A stretch of DNA of 20,466 nucleotides. Source: Spirochaetota bacterium. GTDB lineage: Bacteria > Spirochaetota > UBA12135 > COTS27 > JAFLEE01. Of the stretch, positions 13,275-20,466 are shown one piece after another. The notes below the pieces were generated by a model, which was not told the DNA's origin, searched no databases, and was given only the letters and a program-made list of their open reading frames with translations. Position 1 is the first letter of the stretch. Each line of letters begins with the position of its first letter. Made by a program: the position numbers and the translations under genes. The stretch lies in the NCBI GenBank assembly GCA_017302015.1, contig JAFLEE010000089.1, positions 1 to 20,466 of the forward strand. Reading direction: 5' to 3'.

Positions 13275-14471
13275 TTATTTCTTCGGGGCGGCGTTGGAGG
13301 CGGCGGGGGCCGGGGCGACGTCGCCCTTGCGGATCGTCACCATCATGTTCTGCTTCTTGCTATGCCAATGGTAGCCGAGGTTGAAAGGGAGTTCCTTCAC
13401 GGGGGCGGCCTCGTAGGCGCGGCGCAGGTCGTCCTGGTCGACGCCGGAGAAGTCGTTGACGGGCTTCAGGTACTTGCCGTAGAGTTGGATCGACCATTTC
13501 TTCTTGTCGAAATAGCCGTAGGGGATGCCGGTATCGTCGCCGATATAGGCGTAGCATTTGGCCAGGATGAGCTCGCGGATGGCGGAGAAATCCTTGTAGT
13601 GCATGAGGTAGGAGGCGCTCTTGACGTAGGAGACCGAGCCGGCCATGCCGTCGAGGTACTTCTGCAGGGGCTTATTGGCCTTGAAGGCCTTGTCGCCCAA
13701 GTCGGTGGAGAAATAGACGACGGTGCGTAGTTCGGAGGGGTCTTTCTCGTTCACGAAGTCGATCTGCACGGCCTGGCGCGATTTACCCTTCACGCCGGCG
13801 TTGGTGTCGACGCCGAGTTCGCCCCGCTCGTTCAGGCGCATGTATCGCAGGTCGATGATGCGGTTGCCGGTGCGGGCCAGGAAGACCGCCAGCAGGGGGA
13901 CGGCGCCGTCGACTTCCTTGCGGCGGAGGTCCTTATCCATATTGAAGGTGATGAAGTAGGAGCGCTTGTAGATGTCGTTGAGCGATTTGTCGACGAGCTC
14001 GAGGTAATTGCTGACTTCGCCCGGCTTCGCGGCGGCGAGGTCGGGGGCGCTGCCCACGGGCTCGAGGGCGATGAGCACGTAGCGCTTGGCCCGGGGCAGG
14101 AAGGTGAACACGTGGAGGAAATCGGGGCCGGAGAAGGTGTAGAGCACGTCGCGGGGCTCGCGGTTGGCCTCGGCGAGTTCGGTGGCGGCCCAATCGCGCA
14201 TCTGCTTGAGGCGGTTGGTCTGCAGGTTCGTCCACGCCTGGGTCAGGTTCTCGGTGTATTTCTGGTACCACACGGCCGAGGCGGCGTTGGAGAGGGCGCT
14301 GCCCTCTTCCTGGGGGAGGCCGGAGACGAAGCGGGCGAAATCGTTCCACTTGCGCTCGACGACGGGGATGGCCTTGCTCGTGTTCTTCGAGGCGCCCTGG
14401 TTGCACGAGGCGGCCACGAGGATCAGGGCGGCGAGGGCCGCGAAAAAGACGGGTTTGCGGGGGAAACGCAT
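13275..14471 (-). CDS. Lipoprotein of unknown function
   Basis: The 398-residue product has a basic start, a hydrophobic run (FFAALAALILVAA) and a lipobox-like AASC with Cys23, so it is probably a lipoprotein. The mature part begins with helical segments (WNDFARFVSGLP, YTENLTQAWTNLQTNRLKQ), continues with mixed strands (FLPRAKRYVLIALEPVG) and ends in an Ala/Pro-rich tail. I recognise no family or catalytic motif. The ATG at 14471 is chosen for the signal peptide and an AGAGGT ten bases upstream; a TTG at 14501 would add ten residues before the signal. It has its own -10 (TATACT) and is closed by a strong terminator, so it is a monocistronic unit and possibly highly expressed. Confidence 0.75.
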   Translation of the reverse strand: MRFPRKPVFFAALAALILVAASCNQGASKNTSKAIPVVERKWNDFARFVSGLPQEEGSALSNAASAVWYQKYTENLTQAWTNLQTNRLKQMRDWAATELAEANREPRDVLYTFSGPDFLHVFTFLPRAKRYVLIALEPVGSAPDLAAAKPGEVSNYLELVDKSLNDIYKRSYFITFNMDKDLRRKEVDGAVPLLAVFLARTGNRIIDLRYMRLNERGELGVDTNAGVKGKSRQAVQIDFVNEKDPSELRTVVYFSTDLGDKAFKANKPLQKYLDGMAGSVSYVKSASYLMHYKDFSAIRELILAKCYAYIGDDTGIPYGYFDKKKWSIQLYGKYLKPVNDFSGVDQDDLRRAYEAAPVKELPFNLGYHWHSKKQNMMVTIRKGDVAPAPAASNAAPKK

Positions 14472-14508
14472 GGAAAAGGACCTCTTTGTAGGGGGAATCA
14501 AGGGGGAA

Positions 14509-14514
14509 AGTATA
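14509..14514 (-). promoter_or_regulatory. -10 element of the lipoprotein gene
   Basis: TATACT on the minus strand (5 of 6 matches) lies 38 bases upstream of the ATG, giving a predicted leader of about 31 bases that contains the AGAGGT ribosome binding site. It is part of the palindrome AGTATACT (14509-14516), so the plus strand carries the same hexamer, although no plus-strand gene follows. No -35 is recognisable. Confidence 0.5.
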
Positions 14515-14533
14515 CTATGGGAGAAACGCGGAT

Positions 14534-15895
14534 TTATCGGGCTTTTTTATTGAAACCGGCGGAGAGGAAATAGAAGACCGCCCCGCTCCCCAGGATGACC
14601 GCGCTGGCCTTGAGGATGCTCGCCATCTTGGCGTCGCCGGCGTTCTTCACGGCGAAGACCACGAGGAAAACGCCGAAGGCCAGGAAGAGGATCGGGGTGA
14701 GCGGATAGAACGGGGTGCGGTAGGGCCGCTGGGCGCCCGGGGCGCGGATGCGCATGATGATCACGCCCAGGATGGCGAGGATGTTGAAGAAGGTGAGCAG
14801 CAGCCCGAGGGTCATGACGATCTGCTGGATGGAAGAGAACCAGATGAGGATGATGGAGAGGATGGCCTGGGTCGTGATGGCGATGGCCGGCGTGCCGCCC
14901 GTGGTGGTCTTGGCGAAGATCCCCAACAGGGAGAAATCTTCGCCCATGGCGTGGATGACCCGGGGCCCGGCGAGCACCATGGAACTCGTGCTCGAGACGA
15001 GGAGGATGGCGATGGCGAGGCTCACGATGACGCCGCCGGCGCTGCCGAACATGAACGAGGCGGCCACGTGGCCGGTATCGGTGTTCGTGGGGCCATTGGC
15101 CCCGAACTGGACCATGAGGTCCTTGATCGGCGCGACCTTGAGGAAGACGAAATTGAGGCCCAGGTAGAGGGCCGTGACGATGACGGTCCCCAGGATGAGG
15201 GCGCGGGGGAGGGTCTTGCCGGGGTTCTCGAGTTCGCCGGCGATATAGGCCGCGGCGTTCCACCCCATATAGGCGTAGGCGACCCAGAAAAGGGAGCCGA
15301 CGAACTCGCTGCGCAGCTTGCCGTCGGTGAAGAATTGGGCGGTGGGCTCGAAGAGGGCGGTGCCGGTATGGGCGGCGAAGAGCCCCACGAGCACGAAGGC
15401 CAGGATGAAGAGCACCTTGGCGGCGGTGAAGACGTTCTGGAAGCCGCCGCCGGCCTTCTTGTTCCACGCGTGCAGCAAGGTGAGCAGCACCACGAGCCCC
15501 GTGGCGAAGATCCGGGAATCGAAGCCGGGAAACGATTTGTGGAGGAGCGTGTTGAGGTAATCACCGGTGAGGAGCGCCGTGGCCGCCACGGGGCCGGCGA
15601 AGCCGACCGTCACCGAGGTCCACCCCGAGAGGAAGCCGACGCCCGGGTGGTAGATGCGGCTGAGGTAGGTGTATTCCCCGCCCGAGCGGGGGAAGAGCGT
15701 GCCGAGTTCGGCGTAGCACAGCGCGCCCAGGAGGGCGGCGACCCCGCCCACGAGCCAAAGCATGAGGAGCCAGAAGCCCGATTGGATGCCCAGCACCTGG
15801 AAGCCCAGGCTGGTGAAGACGCCGGTGCCGACCATATTGGCCACGATGATGGCCAGGGCGGTGACGAGGCCGAAGCGGTAGGGGTTTGGATTCAC
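14534..15895 (-). CDS. APC-superfamily amino-acid permease
   Basis: The 453-residue product has about 12 hydrophobic segments and the family's conserved blocks. The first helix is broken by VGTGVFTSLG, the GxG substrate-binding bend. The second and third helices contain CYAELGTLFPRSGGEYTYL, and a mid-protein block reads GWNAAAYIAGELENPGKTLPRA. The tail reads RIRAPGAQRPYRTPFYPLTP, typical of this superfamily. It is an inner-membrane transporter for amino acids or related amines; the substrate cannot be read from the sequence. The GTG at 15895 is used because the first helix begins close behind it and a GAGG lies eight bases upstream. No terminator is evident after the stop, and 62 bases separate it from the lipoprotein start, so some read-through is possible. 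Confidence 0.9.
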   Translation of the reverse strand: MNPNPYRFGLVTALAIIVANMVGTGVFTSLGFQVLGIQSGFWLLMLWLVGGVAALLGALCYAELGTLFPRSGGEYTYLSRIYHPGVGFLSGWTSVTVGFAGPVAATALLTGDYLNTLLHKSFPGFDSRIFATGLVVLLTLLHAWNKKAGGGFQNVFTAAKVLFILAFVLVGLFAAHTGTALFEPTAQFFTDGKLRSEFVGSLFWVAYAYMGWNAAAYIAGELENPGKTLPRALILGTVIVTALYLGLNFVFLKVAPIKDLMVQFGANGPTNTDTGHVAASFMFGSAGGVIVSLAIAILLVSSTSSMVLAGPRVIHAMGEDFSLLGIFAKTTTGGTPAIAITTQAILSIILIWFSSIQQIVMTLGLLLTFFNILAILGVIIMRIRAPGAQRPYRTPFYPLTPILFLAFGVFLVVFAVKNAGDAKMASILKASAVILGSGAVFYFLSAGFNKKAR

Positions 15896-15922
15896 GGGAA
15901 AGCCTCGCTCTTGAAGTCCGGA

Positions 15923-15928
15923 ATTATA
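15923..15928 (-). promoter_or_regulatory. -10 element of the permease gene
   Basis: A perfect TATAAT on the minus strand gives a predicted transcription start near 15916 and a leader of about 21 bases containing a weak GAGG ribosome binding site. No -35 hexamer is seen at the usual distance. Confidence 0.6.
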
Positions 15929-15996
15929 TGATCGGCGATGGAAATACGGGAAGAATCTCCCACGGGGCGGACGACAGGCGGGCCCGCCGGGCTCCT

Positions 15997-16629
15997 CTAT
16001 TTTTCGGGGACGAAAGTGAAGCGGATCTGGTTCGTCCCGAAGGTGAACCCGATGAGGAATTTCTCCCCGACCCCAAAGGGCAATTCGTCGGCCGCTTCGT
16101 CTTTGACCTCGGCCCAGAACTTGCGCACGACCATGGCGCCGGCGGGCACGAGTTCGGCCTTGACGTAGGTGGCGTCGGAGAAGTCGAGGACGGCGAGGGG
16201 ATCCCGGGCCCAATCGGCGCGTTTTCCATCCTTCCCCTTATTCCCCTGGATCGCGCCCAGGAGGCCCTTGACCCCGCCCTTGACGAGGAGTTGGGCCTCG
16301 ATTTCCTTGGAGGCGTAGATATGGGCGGGCAGGGGAACATTGCGGCCGGTGACGCGGTGGCAACTCACCTGGTCGAGCTTCAGTTCGAGGCTCTCCCCGG
16401 TGAAGTTCTCCAGGGAGAAGCTGATCTCGAGGTCTTTATTGCGCACGCAGGCGACGGCGAGGCGCACGTGGGTGGAGAGGCCCTCGGCGGCGGCTTTGCG
16501 TCCCTGCACCGTTCCCGTTTTCTGGGCCGGTGTCGCCACCGGGGTTAGGTCGTGGTAGGGAGCCGCAAAGGCGCTGGCGAGGAGCAGTAAGGGAAGGAGC
16601 CGGAAAGGGTGCCGAGCGGCAAAATTCAT
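15997..16629 (-). CDS. Secreted protein of unknown function
   Basis: The 210-residue product has a clear Sec signal peptide (residues 1-23: RHPFRLLPLLLLASAFA, cleavage after AFA). The mature part is mostly beta: VRLAVACVRNKDLEISFSLENFTGESLELKL, then PLPAHIYASKEIEAQLLVKGG and KFLIGFTFGTNQIRFTFVPEK. It has an overall immunoglobulin-like look, with two Cys residues that may pair in the periplasm. I recognise no named family. The ATG at 16629 has an AGAGGT eight bases upstream and an extended -10 (TGATACAAT) just before it. It is divergent from the GH95-like gene. A GC-rich palindrome (15977-15988) after the stop lacks a T-run. Confidence 0.7.
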   Translation of the reverse strand: MNFAARHPFRLLPLLLLASAFAAPYHDLTPVATPAQKTGTVQGRKAAAEGLSTHVRLAVACVRNKDLEISFSLENFTGESLELKLDQVSCHRVTGRNVPLPAHIYASKEIEAQLLVKGGVKGLLGAIQGNKGKDGKRADWARDPLAVLDFSDATYVKAELVPAGAMVVRKFWAEVKDEAADELPFGVGEKFLIGFTFGTNQIRFTFVPEK

Positions 16630-16639
16630 GGGGAACCTC
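16627..16639 (-). repeat. Left copy of a 13-bp inverted repeat over a translation start
   Basis: GAGGTTCCCCATG on the minus strand covers the ribosome binding site and ATG of the secreted-protein gene. An identical 13-mer covers the same elements of the divergent GH95-like gene at 16840-16852 on the plus strand. Confidence 0.6.
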
Positions 16640-16646
16640 TCGGGAA

Positions 16647-16652
16647 ATTGTA
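16647..16652 (-). promoter_or_regulatory. Extended -10 element of the secreted-protein gene
   Basis: TACAAT on the minus strand, preceded by TGA to form an extended -10 (TGATACAAT). The predicted start near 16640 would give an 11-base leader that begins with the AGAGGT ribosome binding site itself. The remaining spacer up to 16849 holds no gene that I can support. A GATAAT at 16755-16760 is a possible -10 for the plus-strand gene, implying a leader of about 80 bases. Confidence 0.5.
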
Positions 16653-16839
16653 TCACGCGGCGGGATCGGTGGTCGTCGGTTCGGACGGTGTAGTCGGCTA
16701 GCCGGGGAACCCCCATGGCAAGACTCGACGCGGGCGCGTCCGCCTCGATAAGGCGATAATGGAGATATGGCGCCGAATGGCCGTCAAAGCCGACTTCGCC
16801 CACTGGCCCGGTTGGCCGAGATCCCGATCCCCTCGCCTG

Positions 16840-16852
16840 GAGGTTCCCCATG
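16840..16852 (+). repeat. Right copy of the 13-bp inverted repeat over a translation start
   Basis: GAGGTTCCCCATG contains the Shine-Dalgarno (TGGAGG, six bases before the ATG) and start codon of the GH95-like gene. It is the mirror partner of the copy at 16627-16639. Confidence 0.6.
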
Positions 16853-19450
16853 CGTCCGATCCTCGCCCTTGGCGTCCTTCTCGCCATGAGTTTCGCCGCC
16901 GGCCCGGATCCGGTCGATTGGGCCGCCTTCCTCGGCCGCAACGACCTCACCTGGGACAAAGCGCCCACCCACTGGACCCGCGGCCCGTTCCTCGGCAACG
17001 GGGAGTTGGGCGCCATGATCTACCACGAGCCCACCAACGAGCAGTGGGTGCGCCTGGAACTCAGCCGCAGCGATGCCTACACGAAAAGCGGCTCCGGCGG
17101 CATCCGGGTTCCCACCGGGCACCTCTATTTGAAACCCGCGGGCAGGGTCCAATCCGTCGCCTATCGCCTGGTGCTCCGGGATGCGGAGGCCGTGGGCACC
17201 CTCACCACCGACAAGGGCGCCGTGCGATGGCGCGCCTTCATCCATGCGGATGAGCCGGTCCTCCGCCTCGAGTTGGAGGGCACGGGCGGGGAGGACGCCT
17301 GCGCGGTGGAGTACGCCGCCGAACGCGCCGTCAACGCCCGCAAGGTCATCCGCAAGGAACCCCTCCTCGAGTCGGACCTCCAACCGGAACCCGTGGTCAC
17401 CCGCGAGGGCGATGGCGTCTACGCCTGGCAGCCCTGGACCGATGGCGGCGGCGCGGCGACCGCGGTGCGCGAGATCCGAAGCGGCCCCAAGCGCCTCATC
17501 GCGGCCACGATGGCGGTGGGGTGGAAGGATGATTCGCCCCGGGCGGAGGCGAAACGGCGGATCCTCTCGCCCCGGATCCTCGAAGTGGAGAGCGCCCGGG
17601 CGACCCACCGGGCGTGGTGGCGGGCGTTCTACGGCGCGAGTTTCCTCACCCTCCCCGACGCGCGCCTCGAGAGTTTCTACTGGGCCCAACTCTACAAGAT
17701 CGCCTCGGCGACCCGCGCCGATCGGCCTCCCATCGACCTCATGGGGCCTTGGTACCAACCCAGCGCCTGGCTGGCCTATTGGATGAACCTCAATATCCAA
17801 TTGACCTATTGGCCCGTCTACGCCGCCAACCACCTGGAACTGGGCGAATCCCTTTCCCGTTGGGTGGCGAAATGGCGCGATAGCCTCGTCTCCAACGCGC
17901 CGGCCGAGTGGCGCGGCGATAGCGCCGCCCTGGGGCGCGTCACGGGCATGGACCTCCGCGGGAACGCCGGCGAGGAACTCGGCAACCTGCCCTTCCTCCT
18001 CCACAACCTCTATTGGCAGTACCGCTACTCGATGGACGAGGCCCTGCTGCGGGATCTGCTCTACCCGCTCCTCTCTCGCAGCGTGAATTTCTACCGTCAT
18101 AAATTCGTGAAGATAGAAGACGGCAAGTACCACCTGCCCCTGGCCGTCTCGCCGGAGTACGAGCAGAAGGCCGAGGATTGCAATTACGACCTGGCCCTCT
18201 GCCGCTGGGCCTGCGAGGTCTTGTTGGCCTCCGCCGCGCGCCTCCATATCGACGACCCGCTCATCCCCGCCTGGAAGGACATCCTTTCCAACCTCGCGCC
18301 CTATCCGGTGGACGAGACGGGGATCATGATCGGGAAGGGCGTGCCGCTGGCCCATTCCCACCGCCATTTTTCCCACCTGTTCATGATCTTCCCCCTGGCG
18401 ACGATGAAGTTCGAGGGCCAGGACCGCGCCCTGGTGGAGAAATCCATCCGCCACTGGCTCGATCTCACGGGGGCGCACGCCGGCTATTCGTACACCGGCG
18501 GGGCGGCCATGGCCGCCTACCTGGGCGACGGGGATCGCGCCCGTTCCCTGCTGGACACCTTCTGCGATCGGTATGTCAAGCCGAATACCTTCTATACAGA
18601 AGGCGGTTTTTGGCCGGTGATCGAAACCCCGCTGGCGGGGGCGCGATCCATCCAGGAAATGCTCCTCCAGAGTTGGGGGGGCACGCTGCGCATCTTCCCC
18701 GGGGTTCCGAAAGACTGGGCCGATGCCTCCTTCCGCGATCTGCGCGCCGAGGGCGCCTTCCTCGTCAGCGCCCTGCGCGCCGGCGGCCGCACGCGGTGGA
18801 TCCGCATCGAGAGCCTGGCCGGGGAGCCCTGCCTCGTGAAGACCGAACTCCAGCCCGTTCACCTGCGAGCCTCGCGGCCCATGTCCGTAAGCCGGCGGCC
18901 CGAGGGTCTCTTGGAATTACCCCTGGCCAAGGGCGATTGGGCCGTGCTTTCGGAGGAGGCGGGGGCGGACCCCGAACTCAAACCGGTGGCGCGCAGCGGG
19001 ATCGACAATCCCTGGGGCACCGTGAAACGCCCCCCGCCACCGCCCCTGACGGCCGATGCCTCGGGCGTGCTGCGCCTCATGGCCTCCAACGCGTCCATCC
19101 AAGGCGACGCCCTCACCTGGTTCAAGGACGCCAACCGCGACACCCTCGGTAGATGGACGAAGGCCGGGGATGCGCCCTTTTGGCGCGTCCGGTTCCCCAC
19201 GGCGGGGCGGTGGACGGTCGGCGCGAATTACGGGCACCCGGGCGGCGGGTCCACCTTCGTGATCAAGGCGGGAGAGGCGAGCCTGGAAGGCACCATCCAG
19301 GGCACGGGCGATTTCGACAAGCCGAAGGATTTCGAATTGGGGGTCCTCGCCATCCCGGCTGCGGGCATCTATGAGGTTCGTATGGAAGCGAAGGTGATCA
19401 AGGGCGGGGCCGTCTGCAATCTGAGGGGGCTCACCCTTCGGCAGGAATAA
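16850..19450 (+). CDS. Secreted GH95-like glycoside hydrolase (possible alpha-L-fucosidase/galactosidase) with C-terminal beta-sandwich domain
   Basis: The 866-residue product has a signal peptide (MRPILALGVLLAMSFAAG), then an N-terminal beta domain with FLGNGELGAMIYHEP, the GH95-type opening. The (alpha/alpha)6 barrel shows the Asn pair in MNLNIQLTYWP (Asn313, Asn315), SPEY (Glu436, candidate general acid), HSHRHFSHLFMIFPL (about 501-515) and EMLLQSWGGTLRIFPG. A C-terminal domain (about 690-866) resembles carbohydrate-binding sandwiches. GH95 enzymes are inverting alpha-L-fucosidases or galactosidases. The stretch that usually reads like TGWSxAWK is replaced by HAGYSYTGGAAM, so substrate or mechanism may differ. 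The ATG at 16850 has a TGGAGG six bases upstream. It stands alone on the plus strand without transporter or regulator genes beside it. A 692-codon antisense frame here is a shadow. Confidence 0.8.
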   Translation: MRPILALGVLLAMSFAAGPDPVDWAAFLGRNDLTWDKAPTHWTRGPFLGNGELGAMIYHEPTNEQWVRLELSRSDAYTKSGSGGIRVPTGHLYLKPAGRVQSVAYRLVLRDAEAVGTLTTDKGAVRWRAFIHADEPVLRLELEGTGGEDACAVEYAAERAVNARKVIRKEPLLESDLQPEPVVTREGDGVYAWQPWTDGGGAATAVREIRSGPKRLIAATMAVGWKDDSPRAEAKRRILSPRILEVESARATHRAWWRAFYGASFLTLPDARLESFYWAQLYKIASATRADRPPIDLMGPWYQPSAWLAYWMNLNIQLTYWPVYAANHLELGESLSRWVAKWRDSLVSNAPAEWRGDSAALGRVTGMDLRGNAGEELGNLPFLLHNLYWQYRYSMDEALLRDLLYPLLSRSVNFYRHKFVKIEDGKYHLPLAVSPEYEQKAEDCNYDLALCRWACEVLLASAARLHIDDPLIPAWKDILSNLAPYPVDETGIMIGKGVPLAHSHRHFSHLFMIFPLATMKFEGQDRALVEKSIRHWLDLTGAHAGYSYTGGAAMAAYLGDGDRARSLLDTFCDRYVKPNTFYTEGGFWPVIETPLAGARSIQEMLLQSWGGTLRIFPGVPKDWADASFRDLRAEGAFLVSALRAGGRTRWIRIESLAGEPCLVKTELQPVHLRASRPMSVSRRPEGLLELPLAKGDWAVLSEEAGADPELKPVARSGIDNPWGTVKRPPPPPLTADASGVLRLMASNASIQGDALTWFKDANRDTLGRWTKAGDAPFWRVRFPTAGRWTVGANYGHPGGGSTFVIKAGEASLEGTIQGTGDFDKPKDFELGVLAIPAAGIYEVRMEAKVIKGGAVCNLRGLTLRQE

Positions 19451-19555
19451 TCCGGGTCGTTTTCGGCAGGGAAGCAGGATAGCCTCCCGGACTCACTGAC
19501 GGGGTGGGGCGAACGGTCGGGGCCGCTCCTCGACCCATCGGGCGGCGGGTTTTTC
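19451..19555. other. Convergent intergenic region
   Basis: The 105 bases between the GH95-like gene (plus) and the START-domain gene (minus) contain an imperfect stem, GGGAAGC/GCCTCCC, near 19470-19490. Neither strand shows a T-run suited to an intrinsic terminator, and I see no small gene. Confidence 0.4.
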
Positions 19556-20206
19556 TCAGGGAAACGCGCTGCCCGCGGCGGCCTGTTTCAAGGCGCGCTT
19601 GGCGACGAGTTCCAGCACTTCGGGGAGCGCCCGGGCGGCCCCCCAGCGCACCATCCAATCCGGGATCCACCCCCCGGGGCGCACCGCGACCTGGTAGGTG
19701 ACGCGGGAACGCCCGGGGCCCAGATCTTCGATCGTCCAGGAGCCCACGTTCAGGGGCATGCGCACCGCGTCGGGCCGCTCGGCCACCCGAGCCCCCATGT
19801 TCTTCCAATGGCTGGTCCAGACCGCGTTCGTCCCCGCCGCGGGCAGGAGTTCCACCCGGAGCACGACGTCGCGGGCCCGCACCACGACGAATTGGGGGCT
19901 GTAGAGCATGTAGACGTCGAAGCGCGCCGGAGCCTCCCCGGGGAAGATGCGGTTGGACAGGATGCCGGGCATGAACTCTTGGTATCGGCCATAATCTGTG
20001 ACGACCGCGAAGAGGGCGCGGGCGGCGATGGGGAGTTCCTTTTCGGCGCGGACCTCAAAGGCCCCGAGGATGGGGTTTTCCCGCGAGGTGAGCCGCACGC
20101 CATCCCGCAGGCCGGCGTCCACCCACTGGTCGCTCGGGCGCGGCGGGTTCGAGAAAAGGACGCCGCCGCAGAGGGCGAGGAGTTGTAAGAATCGTTTGGG
20201 GGCCAT
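19556..20206 (-). CDS. Secreted START/SRPBCC-domain lipid-binding-like protein
   Basis: The 216-residue product has an N-terminal signal segment (RFLQLLALCGGVLFS). A START-like or polyketide-cyclase fold follows: VRAEKELPIAARALFAVVTDYGRYQEFMPGI is the typical helix-grip opening, and WTSHWKNMGARVAERP, WTIEDLGPGRSRVTYQVAVRPGGWIPDWMV and a final helix ending in AKRALKQ follow in order. These domains bind hydrophobic ligands; no ligand can be named. The ATG at 20206 is chosen because the signal begins there, with a GAGGA eight to nine bases upstream that overlaps the stop of the AraC-family gene. The 11-base spacing implies one operon with the regulator. Confidence 0.8.
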   Translation of the reverse strand: MAPKRFLQLLALCGGVLFSNPPRPSDQWVDAGLRDGVRLTSRENPILGAFEVRAEKELPIAARALFAVVTDYGRYQEFMPGILSNRIFPGEAPARFDVYMLYSPQFVVVRARDVVLRVELLPAAGTNAVWTSHWKNMGARVAERPDAVRMPLNVGSWTIEDLGPGRSRVTYQVAVRPGGWIPDWMVRWGAARALPEVLELVAKRALKQAAAGSAFP

Positions 20207-20217
20207 CGGGGGGGTCC

Positions 20218-20466
20218 TCAGCGCGCCGGGGGGGCGGCGCCGTTCCCTTTCGTCAGTGCGGCCCGGCAACTTCGCAGGGTTTCCCCGGTGTACTTCTTGA
20301 ACACCTTCGAGAGGTAGAACCCGTCGGTAAAGCCGGTGCGGGCGGCGATCTCGTCGGCGGAGAGGGCGGTGGTGGTCAAGAGTGTTCGCGCGTGGCCGAG
20401 GCGGGTCTCGATGATGCGCTGCATGGGCGACTGGTTCGTGCGCCGCTTGAAGAGGTGGCGAAGGTA
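20218..20466 (-). CDS. AraC-family transcriptional regulator, C-terminal HTH (partial, N-terminus off window)
   Basis: The frame is open to the right edge; 82 residues are visible. They form the second half of an AraC-type DNA-binding domain: YLRHLFKRRTNQSPMQRIIETRLGHARTLL closes the first HTH and linker helix. ALSADEIAARTGFTDGFYLSKVFKKYTGETLRSCR is the second HTH with its conserved Gly-Phe and Phe-Lys-Lys. An ATG at 20424 is internal, not the start, because the conserved helix begins before it. The effector domain is not visible, so the signal is unknown. It is followed after 11 bases by the START-domain gene. Confidence 0.9.
   Translation of the reverse strand, partial: YLRHLFKRRTNQSPMQRIIETRLGHARTLLTTTALSADEIAARTGFTDGFYLSKVFKKYTGETLRSCRAALTKGNGAAPPAR

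Noticed and set aside
14511-14516. Plus-strand TATACT as a second divergent promoter
   Set aside because: It arises from the palindrome AGTATACT, but no plus-strand gene follows; only antisense frames lie downstream.
14951-15931. 326-codon plus-strand frame
   Set aside because: It is antisense to the APC permease, whose helices and motifs are unmistakable.
15977-15988. GGCGGGCCCGCC palindrome as terminator of the secreted-protein gene
   Set aside because: No T-run follows on the minus strand, so intrinsic termination is unsupported.
16784-18862. 692-codon open frame on the minus strand
   Set aside because: It lies antisense to the GH95-like gene and its translation is a low-complexity Gly/Ala/Arg/Glu mixture without family motifs; long antisense frames are common in GC-rich DNA.
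1-20466. CRISPR arrays, insertion sequences, prophage genes, attachment sites, defence-system genes
   Set aside because: No regular direct repeats, transposase, integrase or phage motifs were found on reading both strands; codon style looks even along the window.

Overview
The window comes from a high-GC (by eye about two thirds G+C) Gram-negative bacterium that I cannot name. The outer-membrane setting is inferred from two lipoproteins, an OmpA-type protein and several Sec signal peptides. It also has chemotaxis-type signalling (CheB), menaquinone synthesis by the classical o-succinylbenzoate route (menC, menE), and a DUF4954 protein. DUF4954, PEGA lipoproteins and a bacterial GH95-like enzyme together recall Spirochaetota, Acidobacteriota or FCB/PVC-type lineages; this is a weak inference. 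I see no insertion sequence, phage gene, integrase or CRISPR array. The region looks like ordinary chromosome with tightly packed genes, nearly all on the minus strand.

Layout. 1-490: the N-terminal part of CheB (minus, cut by the window edge), divergent from a PEGA-domain lipoprotein (520-2199, plus). They share a palindromic -10 element so close to both GTG codons that both messages should be nearly leaderless. A small membrane protein (2162-2536, minus) converges on and overlaps the lipoprotein 3' end. Two tRNA-Ser genes follow (GCU and UGA, minus), with a -10 placed so that the first transcript should begin at the mature tRNA 5' end.

2876-9680 (minus) is one compact operon, read from right to left: membrane-anchored beta-propeller, DUF4954 beta-helix protein, menC, menE, mnmA. 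Three of the four junctions are 4-base stop/start overlaps. It combines menaquinone synthesis, tRNA thiolation and two proteins of unknown role.

9729-13218 (minus): an NTF2-like/OmpA fusion, an eIF1/SUI1-like protein, and a low-molecular-weight phosphatase overlapping a fructosamine-kinase-family gene by 4 bases. The last pair fits a protein-deglycation (ketosamine repair) module. A strong intrinsic terminator sits directly in front of the phosphatase start codon and ends the lipoprotein gene 13275-14471.

14534-16629 (minus): an APC amino-acid permease and a small secreted protein, each with its own TATAAT-like -10. A 220-bp divergent spacer separates these from a large secreted GH95-like glycoside hydrolase (16850-19450, plus). 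At the right end a secreted START/SRPBCC-domain protein follows the C-terminal HTH of an AraC-family regulator cut by the window edge. The longest stretch without a gene is the 220-bp spacer at 16630-16849.

A recurring theme is a good -10 hexamer without a recognisable -35, very close to the start codon or the RNA 5' end (490, 520, 2819, 9680, 16629). This suggests common use of leaderless or very short-leader transcripts. It is read from sequence only.
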